This document shows positions 53,517-61,143 of a DNA stretch of 64,000 nucleotides, in pieces. Source of the stretch: Dyella caseinilytica. Lineage in GTDB: Bacteria > Pseudomonadota > Gammaproteobacteria > Xanthomonadales > Rhodanobacteraceae. The position numbers were made by a program, and so were the translations under genes. The stretch spans positions 1,860,001 to 1,924,000 of the forward strand of contig NZ_CP064030.1 in NCBI RefSeq assembly GCF_016865235.1, given 5' to 3'. The notes beneath the pieces were generated by a model. It ran no database searches, was not told where the DNA came from, and worked only from the letters and a program-made list of their open reading frames with translations. Each line of letters starts with the position of its first letter. Within the stretch, counting starts at the first letter, position 1.

Positions 53517-55853
53517 TTAGAAATCCACGGTGGCAGACATGCCGATCGTGCGTGGCGTCTGGTACGTGGCTTGGAACGGGCTGGCGATCGAACTGAGCGT
53601 TTCCGGCCACATCGAGGTAATGCCGCGCTTGTTCGCCAGGTTCTTGGCGTACAGTTCGACAGTCCAGTTGTCGTAGTTCACGCCTACGTGCATATCGACG
53701 TTGTTGTAGCTGGGCAGGCGAAAGCGTGGCGCGGGAACCGTATTGAAATCCGCGTAGCGCGCGCCGATGTAGCTGATATTCCCGCCCACGAAACCGGACC
53801 AGCCACCGCCTAGCGGAAAGTCGTAATCCGCCCCCAGGTTTGCATTCCATGTCGGCACGTAGGGCAGGGGATCGCCGTTCAGGCCGTAGACGCCGCCGGG
53901 TGGCGTATTGGCGGCCAGTTCCGCCTTGGTGTACGTCGTATTCGCCCACAGCGTGAGTCCAGCGAGCGGCGTGTAGCGCCAGCTGACTTCGGCGCCCTTG
54001 CTGGTGGCTCTGCCGCCATTGCCAAGGAAGCTGAAGCCACCCGCCGTCGTGGTGAGCTGCACTTTGCTCCAGTCGATGTAAAACACATCGGCTTCTACGC
54101 TCATGTGCTTGTCGAGCATGAGCGACTTCAGGCCCAACTCGTAATTCACCAACCTGTCTGGCCCGAAGGTCAATGGCGCCCCTAAGCCTGGCGGCACGCC
54201 AACATTCGGGCCGCCAGGACGAAAGCCCGAGGCGACACGTACATAAGCCATCAGATCGTCGCTGAACTTATAGCTGGGATTGAACAGGTAAGTGACCGGA
54301 TGGTCGTGTCCGCGCGTGGTGAAGTCGGTCGTGCCGGTCAGCAGGCCAGTGGTGGTCTGCGTATACGATGTGCTGTCGCTGCTGTAGCGTGCGCCGACCA
54401 TGATGCTCAGTTGCGATGTGGCATGCCAGGTGAGATCGCCATAGCCCGCCCATTCACTGAAAGTGGCAGGACCGACGACCACATTGCCCAGCGTCGGCAA
54501 CGCGATGGGAACGCCGGTGTTGTAGTTGAAACTCAGGATGTCCTGATTATCGGTAGTGTGTTCGTGAGTAAAGAACGCACCAGCGCGCCACTCCCAGGTC
54601 TGATCCGCGGGTGATTGCAGACGCAGCTCCTGCGTCACCTTGTTCAAGGCGATGGGTTGGTATTCCGAATAGCCGCCGTTGGTCAGGCCGAAGATCGGGT
54701 TCAGCACGGGACCGTAGAGGTCGGTAATGTCGGTGTTTTCATTGAAACGCAGCGTGCCGTAGCTGGTGGTTGAAACCAGTTTTGCCCAGCCGAAATCCGC
54801 ATTCACCGATAAGTCGTAAAGGCGATATTTGATCTTGAACATGCCCGTGCCAGCTGCGCGCGCCTGGTTTGGCCAGCCGTAGATCGGCTGCAGTGTCGCC
54901 GGATTGATGTCGATGCCCTGGTTGGCAAGGCCGTCGCTGCGCAGGTTCTGCGCCAAGGCCGAAAAGCGCACCGACACCTTGTCGTTGGGCGTCCACAACA
55001 ACTGCGCACGGCTGCCGCTGACCTTGGCTTTGTCGATATCCGACTGACCGGTGGTGATATTGCGGATGTAGCCGGGATCGTCGCGGTCGTAGACGTTGAC
55101 GCGCAATGCCAGCGTATTGGCGATCAGCGGGATATTGACCGTGGCGTGGGTGCCGTACCCGCTACCGCCGCCTGCGATGCTGCTGGTATCGACACCGACG
55201 CGAGCGCTGGCTTGGGTGGTATCGGGCGGTGCGGTTACGAATTTGACCAGGCCGCCAAGCGTATTCGATCCATACAACGTGCCCTGAGGGCCACGCAGCA
55301 CTTCGATGCGCTCCAGATCATTGGGATCGATATCCGGCGTGAGCATGCTTCCTGCGGCGTAAACGGTGCTCGATCCGTAAGGCGTGTCATCGATGTAGGT
55401 GCCGACCGTGGCATTGGGCTGCCTGCTGCCGGAAGTGATGCCACGCAATACCAGCTGGGTCCAGCCTTCGCCGGAGGAGATGATATTGAGCCCCGGTACC
55501 TGCGAGGCGTAATCGGTAAAGCTGGTGGCGTTCTCGCGTTCGAGCTGCGTGTCGCTCACTACCGATACGGCCATCGGCACGTCCTGCAGGCGCTCTTCGC
55601 GCTTGTTCGCCGTAACGATCACCGTGCCAAGTTGCACCGGTGCCGAACTGCCGCTTGCGGGTCGCTGGGCATTGCCCGATTGCCCCGCGTTGGATGCGGG
55701 TTTTTGTTGCGCTTTGCTGTCAGTACTGCTGGTTGGACCTGGCTGGCTGCTGTTGTCCTGAGATTGTGCGTTGACCCATAGCGGACAGCCCAAGGTCAAG
55801 GCAATCGCCGCGCAAACACGACGGCGAACGTACGGTGAGCGACACATATCCAC
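53517..55853 (-). CDS. TonB-dependent outer-membrane receptor
   Basis: About 778 residues: a signal peptide ending near WVNAQ, a Gln/Ser/Pro-rich linker, a plug domain (EERLQDVPMAVSVVSDTQLE...LRGITSG), and a 22-strand barrel whose last strand ends with a Phe (SATVDF), the Bam signal. GTG at 55853 and ATG at 55847 are both near GGAGG, so the start is open by two codons. First gene of the operon; it would import the substrate (a murein-like peptide by context) across the outer membrane. Confidence 0.92.
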   Translation of the reverse strand: MDMCRSPYVRRRVCAAIALTLGCPLWVNAQSQDNSSQPGPTSSTDSKAQQKPASNAGQSGNAQRPASGSSAPVQLGTVIVTANKREERLQDVPMAVSVVSDTQLERENATSFTDYASQVPGLNIISSGEGWTQLVLRGITSGSRQPNATVGTYIDDTPYGSSTVYAAGSMLTPDIDPNDLERIEVLRGPQGTLYGSNTLGGLVKFVTAPPDTTQASARVGVDTSSIAGGGSGYGTHATVNIPLIANTLALRVNVYDRDDPGYIRNITTGQSDIDKAKVSGSRAQLLWTPNDKVSVRFSALAQNLRSDGLANQGIDINPATLQPIYGWPNQARAAGTGMFKIKYRLYDLSVNADFGWAKLVSTTSYGTLRFNENTDITDLYGPVLNPIFGLTNGGYSEYQPIALNKVTQELRLQSPADQTWEWRAGAFFTHEHTTDNQDILSFNYNTGVPIALPTLGNVVVGPATFSEWAGYGDLTWHATSQLSIMVGARYSSDSTSYTQTTTGLLTGTTDFTTRGHDHPVTYLFNPSYKFSDDLMAYVRVASGFRPGGPNVGVPPGLGAPLTFGPDRLVNYELGLKSLMLDKHMSVEADVFYIDWSKVQLTTTAGGFSFLGNGGRATSKGAEVSWRYTPLAGLTLWANTTYTKAELAANTPPGGVYGLNGDPLPYVPTWNANLGADYDFPLGGGWSGFVGGNISYIGARYADFNTVPAPRFRLPSYNNVDMHVGVNYDNWTVELYAKNLANKRGITSMWPETLSSIASPFQATYQTPRTIGMSATVDF

Positions 55854-55894
55854 GACACCTCCCCCGAGATACCGGTAGCTTGTGGGTGGATTGT

Positions 55895-55938
55895 TATCTC
55901 AATAACATTTATGTGTCAATGATATCTATATAACATTT
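55895..55938 (-). promoter_or_regulatory. Promoter with two 16-bp direct repeats (operator)
   Basis: TATCTCAATAACATTT (55895-55910) and TATCTATATAACATTT (55923-55938) differ at two bases and are 28 bp apart. Between them on the minus strand is a perfect TTGACA -35 box (55919-55914). The first repeat covers the -10 region. This is a repressor layout for the TonB-operon promoter, probably read by the RpiR protein. Confidence 0.65.
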
Positions 55939-56011
55939 TGGCCTGTGGCGCTGGGGCAGCTCCCAAAGTGCAAAGTAAAGCTGCCTATATAGATGAAGAG
56001 TCTTGCCTCGC

Positions 56012-56039
56012 CGTCATCCCGGCCTTCGTCAGGATGACG
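56012..56039. repeat. REP-like palindrome
   Basis: CGTCATCC / GGATGACG with a 12-base centre. Member of the same extragenic family as 16911 and 50340. It lies between the operon promoter and the RMD1-like gene. Confidence 0.6.
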
Positions 56040-56113
56040 ATTCGCGCTGATGGATGCTCAAGGAAAACAGATGCGTCATGGTTTATGCGAGGACGTCGCG
56101 TAATGACGATCGT

Positions 56114-57235
56114 TTAGCGCCGCAGAATGGCGATAACAATCTCCACCACAATCAACACAATGATCGCCAGTTCCAGCAGTTCAGCACGCTTGCCAGACGC
56201 TTCCTCATAAAGTGCCGCATACGTATCGCGAATAATCGATAGTTTGCGATCCACCGCAGCACTCACATGGCGAACACGGAACAGATCCAGTGCTGAGGTA
56301 TAGACGCGCGCAAGGTAGACGTCTTCGGTCACCTGCAGGGCGTTGTCGACCTTTTCGGTGATTTCCGTAACTTCTGCCACCAGGGTATAGAGCTTGCGCG
56401 CAAGGTCAGCGAAGTGGCGGGCGGCGAGTGGGTTGCCCGCGTGGTGGGCGACTTCCACCATGTCGTACATGCTTGGCAGTTCGGCGTCGAGCAGTTCGTC
56501 GTAGAAGCGCATTTCCAACAACTGCGCGTTGGCGACTTCCAGGATGTCCACCACGTCGGAATCACCGCGTGGCTCGTAGATGAAGGCGCGATCCCAGGTC
56601 AACACGACCAGATCATCGGCGTAGTAGGAGAAGCGTTGCTGTAATAAATCTCTGCGGGCTTGTTCGGATAGCGGGCGCTGCTCGCCGGAGAGCAGGGGGA
56701 CCAGGTCGATCCGTTCGTGCATGGAAGCGATCGGTATGGGCTCGTCGAAGTTGTGCACGATGCCAAGCAGATAATCCTCATGCAATGAGGCAGGGCTGGG
56801 GCGCGTCAATGCAGGCATAAGCACGGTTCGCACATGTTGCAGCAACTGCGCCCAGATCGGACTGTCAGCGCTTGGGCCCAGCAATGCGTCCACCGCGTTC
56901 ACCAGTTGCGAGAACAACGCCCAGTTGCAGCTCGTCACCGGCACGTGGACGGAAAACGCGGCGGCGCCGAAGTCATACAACCGCACGGTGACGTACGCCC
57001 GATAGGACTGTCCAAGCAGTGAAAGCTCTACCTCATCCAGCCTCAACAGCACCGGCGGCACACCGAAGGTGACGGCCTTCGGCGGCGTGCTGCTCAGCTT
57101 GCTGCGGATACTGGCCGGGCGGCTTTGCTGTGCCCACAGCGCTTCGACGTTGGCAAGGTCTATCGCATCGGCGATATCAACCAGGTGCATGGCGATGACG
57201 ACGGCCGATTGAACTGTAGGTTGCTCATACGGCAT
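56114..57235 (-). CDS. RMD1/DUF155-family protein
   Basis: 373 residues. DUF155 core: RLYDFGAAAFSVHVPV, DLVVLTWDRAFIYEP, and the helical RKLSIIRDTYAALYEEASGKRAELLELAIIVLIVVEIVIAIL with one C-terminal membrane helix. Yeast Rmd1 and its kin organise mitochondrial or membrane scaffolds; bacterial members are anchored by that last helix. The bacterial function is not known. Confidence 0.85.
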   Translation of the reverse strand: MPYEQPTVQSAVVIAMHLVDIADAIDLANVEALWAQQSRPASIRSKLSSTPPKAVTFGVPPVLLRLDEVELSLLGQSYRAYVTVRLYDFGAAAFSVHVPVTSCNWALFSQLVNAVDALLGPSADSPIWAQLLQHVRTVLMPALTRPSPASLHEDYLLGIVHNFDEPIPIASMHERIDLVPLLSGEQRPLSEQARRDLLQQRFSYYADDLVVLTWDRAFIYEPRGDSDVVDILEVANAQLLEMRFYDELLDAELPSMYDMVEVAHHAGNPLAARHFADLARKLYTLVAEVTEITEKVDNALQVTEDVYLARVYTSALDLFRVRHVSAAVDRKLSIIRDTYAALYEEASGKRAELLELAIIVLIVVEIVIAILRR

Positions 57236-57332
57236 GAATGCGACACCCGTTGCGAATGCCGGAATAGGGTATCAGGGATTGGGGTGTTTCCGTGCTTTCA
57301 GACAGATGGCATTGATTAACGTGTGGCGTTTT

Positions 57333-58772
57333 TTACGCGGCGTTTGCGCTGGCAGGACGTTGTCTTAAAACCTCATCCATCGAGCGAGGCAGCCGCAGCG
57401 CAGCGATGGCGGTCGCGGCGTGCAAGACGCAAAGCAAAGCGAACGCAAAGGCATAAGGTGTGAGCGATGCGTGAGCTGTTGGCTGCAAAGCCAGGCGCCA
57501 GCCCAGAAAGGTGGCACACAATGTGGTGAAGGTCGGACCGCCAAGGCGCTGAACGATGTTGAGTGTAGTGGTCGCCATGGGCAGCTCGCTGCGCTTCACC
57601 GACGCATACGCTGCGGACATCGAGGGAATGCCGACAGCGCCCTGGCCGACGCCGCGGATAAACAACGCGACAGCCAATACGGTGAGGCTCAGCGCGTGAT
57701 TGGCGAGGTAGAAAAGAGGCAGCGTGCCCGCCAGGGCGAGCAAAGCGCCGCTAGCGGAAACGTTGCGGATGCCGAAGCGGTGGGTCAGTGCGCCCATCAA
57801 GGGATAGGTGCACATCATGCCCAGGCCCAGCGGTGCCAGCAGCCAGCCCATTTCGCCAGGCGAACGGCCGCAATCGCGGATCAGGTAGAACGGTATCAGC
57901 ATCTGTCCTGCGAACAGTGCGCCGTTGGACAGGAATTGGGTTAACGCTGAGGCGGGAAACACTTTGCCTTTGAACAACTGAAGATCTACCAGTGCACGGT
58001 CGCCCTTGCGATGTGCGCTCCAGAAGAACAGTCCCAACAATGCAATCGCTGCAAGCATGATGAGTTGCCCAGTGCGCTCGCCAATGCGATCCGATCCGTA
58101 AAGAAAGATCACCAACCCAGGCGAGAGCAGGGTGAGGCCGACCCAGTCCAGTTCGCGTGGTCGGATATCTTCGTGATCGTTAGGCAAAAAGATCGCGGCC
58201 AAGGCAATGGCCAGTACGCCAAAGGGCAGGTTGATCAGGAACAGCCAGCGCCAGGACGCATGTTGAAGAATCATGCCGGCCATCACCGGCCCGAGGATCG
58301 GTGCCAGCAACACGGGCACCGCGGCATAACCCACCACGCGTGCCATGTGTTTGCCGGCGGCGCGCGCCATCATCATTTGCGCCATCGGTGCCAGCAACCC
58401 GCCGCTGATGCCCTGGATCACACGGAACGCGATCAACGATTGAGCCGACCACGCCAATCCGCAGAGAGCGGAGGAGAGCGTGAACGCGGCAAAGCACCAC
58501 AGATACACCGGTTTGGCGCCGATCCGGTCCACCAGCCAGCCGCTCATGGGCAGTGCAAGGGTGAGCGCCAACAGATAGCCGCTGGTCACCCATTGAATGG
58601 TCGAGAGACCCGTATGCAATTCGGTGGCAAGGCTCGGCAGCGACACATTGGCAACCGTCGCGTCGAGCTGCGCAAGGAACGAGCCGAGCACAGCGACAGC
58701 GGTGATTTTCCAGATCGCCGGGTCGAGCTGATCGGACGCGTCAAGCTCACCGGATTTTGTTGGAGCATTCAT
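57333..58772 (-). CDS. DHA2-type MFS multidrug exporter
   Basis: 479 residues from ATG 58772 (MNAPTKSG), 14 membrane helices expected. Motifs AQLDATVANVSLPSLA, GWLVDRIGAKP and RVIQGISGGLLAPMAQ are EmrB/QacA-type. The longer upstream frame would overlap the previous gene and is not used. It follows the 108-residue membrane gene by 7 bp in one unit downstream of the MarR gene; likely a drug-efflux pump under MarR control. Confidence 0.9.
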   Translation of the reverse strand: MNAPTKSGELDASDQLDPAIWKITAVAVLGSFLAQLDATVANVSLPSLATELHTGLSTIQWVTSGYLLALTLALPMSGWLVDRIGAKPVYLWCFAAFTLSSALCGLAWSAQSLIAFRVIQGISGGLLAPMAQMMMARAAGKHMARVVGYAAVPVLLAPILGPVMAGMILQHASWRWLFLINLPFGVLAIALAAIFLPNDHEDIRPRELDWVGLTLLSPGLVIFLYGSDRIGERTGQLIMLAAIALLGLFFWSAHRKGDRALVDLQLFKGKVFPASALTQFLSNGALFAGQMLIPFYLIRDCGRSPGEMGWLLAPLGLGMMCTYPLMGALTHRFGIRNVSASGALLALAGTLPLFYLANHALSLTVLAVALFIRGVGQGAVGIPSMSAAYASVKRSELPMATTTLNIVQRLGGPTFTTLCATFLGWRLALQPTAHASLTPYAFAFALLCVLHAATAIAALRLPRSMDEVLRQRPASANAA

Positions 58773-58779
58773 GACCGAA

Positions 58780-59106
58780 TCACTGCTGCAGGTTGCCGCC
58801 GTGGAAGCGTCCGAAGTGCGTCGCCGCAAACAGGCTGAGCAGCAGTGCGCCAAGTCCCAGTGCGATCATCGGTTCGGCGGCGTGGATATTGAAATCACCT
58901 ACGCACACGAGCAACAGGTAGGCGCCGATAAAGTTGATGAAGCCCCAGATCACATTGAGCGTCGACGACGACAGTCCTTCCCCGGGCGGCTTCGCAAAGG
59001 GTGTCTGGAAAGGACGCCCCATGCTGCCGCTGACGAAGTGAGGGATCGCGTTGGCCAGGAACGCGCCGCCGAAGAAATAGGAGAGATCGTGCAGCCAGTT
59101 CACCAT
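58780..59106 (-). CDS. Small four-helix membrane protein
   Basis: 108 residues with about three or four membrane helices (LSYFFGGAFLANAIPHFVSG; LNVIWGFINFIGAYLLLVCVG; PMIALGLGALLLSLFAATHF). No named family that I can be sure of. It is sandwiched between the MarR and exporter genes on the same strand, 7 bp before the exporter start. Confidence 0.8.
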   Translation of the reverse strand: MVNWLHDLSYFFGGAFLANAIPHFVSGSMGRPFQTPFAKPPGEGLSSSTLNVIWGFINFIGAYLLLVCVGDFNIHAAEPMIALGLGALLLSLFAATHFGRFHGGNLQQ

Positions 59107-59210
59107 GATGAGTCCTTCTTGGGATGCGTTGTCGTGCCAGTGGTGACATCACGCGGCTGTGCGTGGCCAGTGTGTGATGCGATGACAGGTCGATGCCATG
59201 AAATCTGCGG

Positions 59211-59654
59211 TTAGGGCTCGCTCAGGCGTTTGATCAGGGGAATGGCGGCGATGAGTGTCTGCACTTCCGCGGGTTCCAGCTTGTTGATGGCCGCGAGCAA
59301 CCATTCGCGTTTGGCGATGCTGCGTTTACGGCGCAATGTCGCGCCCACAGGTGTGAGTGCAAACAGAATCTGTCGTCCGTCGGTGGGGTGCGGGTGTCGC
59401 TCAACCAAACCTTCTTGTTCGAGGCCCGCCAGAATGGTGCCCATCGACTGCGGTTTCATCGTCTCGGCACGCGCCAGATCCGCTGTGGTCATGCTGCCGT
59501 GCTGATCCAGCCGCGATAGCACGCTGAGTTGCGAAAGATTGAGTTCTTCCGAGTTGGCTTCCGAGCGCAGGCGGCGCAGCAATTGGCCAATGCTTGCCGT
59601 GAGTTCGCTGATAGCGGTTTCGAGCTCGGCCTGGGGGCGGACGGGTTGTGTCAT
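59211..59654 (-). CDS. MarR-family repressor
   Basis: 147 residues from ATG 59654; a longer frame crosses the operator and is not used. Winged helix: LSQLSVLSRLDQHGSMTTADLARAETMKPQSMGTILAGLEQEGLVERHPHPTDGRQI. The palindrome at 59677 lies just before the start, so it represses itself and the exporter unit. A ligand is not known. Confidence 0.92.
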   Translation of the reverse strand: MTQPVRPQAELETAISELTASIGQLLRRLRSEANSEELNLSQLSVLSRLDQHGSMTTADLARAETMKPQSMGTILAGLEQEGLVERHPHPTDGRQILFALTPVGATLRRKRSIAKREWLLAAINKLEPAEVQTLIAAIPLIKRLSEP

Positions 59655-59676
59655 GGGGCGCACCTTACATTTTAGA

Positions 59677-59698
59677 AGTTCAACTTGCAAGTTAAACT
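59677..59698. promoter_or_regulatory. MarR operator palindrome
   Basis: A 22-bp palindrome with one mismatched pair, centred on the perfect 12-bp AACTTGCAAGTT (59682-59693), 23 bp before the MarR start and 98 bp before the GNAT gene. The classical size and symmetry of a MarR-dimer site. It may also affect the GNAT gene on the other strand. Confidence 0.8.
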
Positions 59699-59795
59699 TT
59701 CTAATTTGCCGTGGCTTTTGACAGGAGAGGCGGTGAGATCCGGCGTGATAAAAAGCCATGCCCATCAACGGGCGATCCGGCACGGTACGGTTCTT

Positions 59796-60281
59796 ATGGC
59801 TATCGCAGATATCCGTCATGCGGAATTTCCACGTGACGCCGACGTGGTTCGCACACTTTTCCAGGAATACGCTGAAGGTCTGGGAGTCGACCTGTCATTC
59901 CAGCGCTTCGATGACGAGGTGGTTGCCTTGCCGGGTAAGTACGCGGTGCCGGAGGGGCGTCTGTTGCTTGCCTGGCACGGCGAGCAGGCAGTCGGTTGCA
60001 TCGCCTTGCGCCGAATTGATCAAAGCGTTTGCGAGATGAAGCGTCTGTACGTGCGGCCCCAGGCGCGCGGCGAGTCGCTGGGGCGCCGGCTAGTGTTGCG
60101 TCTTTGCGACGAGGCGCGGCTGGTCGGTTACTCGCGCATCTATCTGGATACGCTGGCCTCGATGGCATCGGCGCAAAAACTCTACGAGTCCCTGGGTTTC
60201 ATGCCGATCGACCCGTACGTTTACAACCCGCTTCCCGGCACGAAGTTCCTGGCGTTGGAGCTGGGCCAGGCTGAATGCTGA
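59796..60281 (+). CDS. GNAT-family N-acetyltransferase
   Basis: 161 residues from ATG 59796. The acetyl-CoA site can be read in EMKRLYVRPQARGESLGRRLV (motif A with Q/RxxGxG/S), followed by YLDTLASMASAQKLYESLGF (motif B). Substrate unknown. Divergent from the MarR gene, whose operator lies between the two. Confidence 0.88.
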   Translation: MAIADIRHAEFPRDADVVRTLFQEYAEGLGVDLSFQRFDDEVVALPGKYAVPEGRLLLAWHGEQAVGCIALRRIDQSVCEMKRLYVRPQARGESLGRRLVLRLCDEARLVGYSRIYLDTLASMASAQKLYESLGFMPIDPYVYNPLPGTKFLALELGQAEC

Positions 60282-60395
60282 AACGCTGGCGTCACGAAAG
60301 CTGTTGGCGGCGTGTCACGAGCGGGTCACCTCAACACGTTCTACTCGATGCCGCCGGTCAGGTTCACCGACCTCGCTCACGGAAGAGGGTGCACC

Positions 60396-60698
60396 ATGGT
60401 GCTTCATCGTATTCAACAGTTGGCGATACTCGGATGCATGATCGGCCTGGTGACAGGCTGTGCCACCAAGGGTGTGCCTGCTAGCTCAACGGATCCCGCC
60501 GCTTCATCGACGACGGTTACGTGCACGATCAATGCGCCTAGCGCGATGCCATGCGCCGATCAGGCGAGGCAGGCTTGCAGCAGCGATGTCCGCTTGCAGA
60601 CGATTCGCTCGCGCAACGAGATTCCGGTCACAGAGGGCGCGCCGCAATATAGCGCGCCCTTATATCAATACACCGCGACCTATGCCTGCCACCGCTGA
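60396..60698 (+). CDS. Small lipoprotein
   Basis: 100 residues from ATG 60396. Lipobox LVTGC at about 18-22 marks it as an outer- or inner-membrane lipoprotein. The rest has four Cys that may pair as disulphides (TCTINAPSAMPCADQARQACSS). GAGG upstream. Function unknown. Confidence 0.75.
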   Translation: MVLHRIQQLAILGCMIGLVTGCATKGVPASSTDPAASSTTVTCTINAPSAMPCADQARQACSSDVRLQTIRSRNEIPVTEGAPQYSAPLYQYTATYACHR

Positions 60699-60733
60699 GG
60701 TGCGGTAGCAGGCAACCTGGCTGGAAAGCGGGA

Positions 60734-61042
60734 TTACGCTTCTTCTTCCGTTTCCTCGGCACCTTCGGCCGTAATCTCGATCACGTCTTCATCGGCAAAG
60801 CCTTCGCGCACGATCACCAGTGCATTGGGATTGGTGTAGCAGAAGATCGGCGCGATATCGTCCGCGTAGCCATAGGTTTTGCACACCTCCAGCCATTTGG
60901 CGTGGATCTGCTGCCATTCCGTGTTGCCGATCTCGTCCGCGCCGAGCCACATGCATGCGCGGTCCCAGCGAATCGTGGCGGAGCCGTTCAGGAAAAGGGA
61001 TTCCATGAATTGCGTAAATTCGATCTCGTGATGACGCTGCAT
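60734..61042 (-). CDS. Small acidic hypothetical protein
   Basis: 102 residues from ATG 61042, with AAGGA before it. N-terminal helices (RHHEIEFTQFMESLFLNG), a Trp/Cys-containing core (RWDRACMWLGADE...WQQIHAKWLEVCKTYGYADDIAPIFCY) and a strongly acidic tail (GAEETEEEA). Family not recognised. Confidence 0.72.
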   Translation of the reverse strand: MQRHHEIEFTQFMESLFLNGSATIRWDRACMWLGADEIGNTEWQQIHAKWLEVCKTYGYADDIAPIFCYTNPNALVIVREGFADEDVIEITAEGAEETEEEA

Positions 61043-61143
61043 GGTGGTTCCTTGATGGGGAAGTGAGGAGCTGGCGATTCTAGATGGCTTGTGTTGCGCT
61101 GTCCTGTCTTGACGGCGCGAAGCCACTTCGATCTGCGTTTGCG

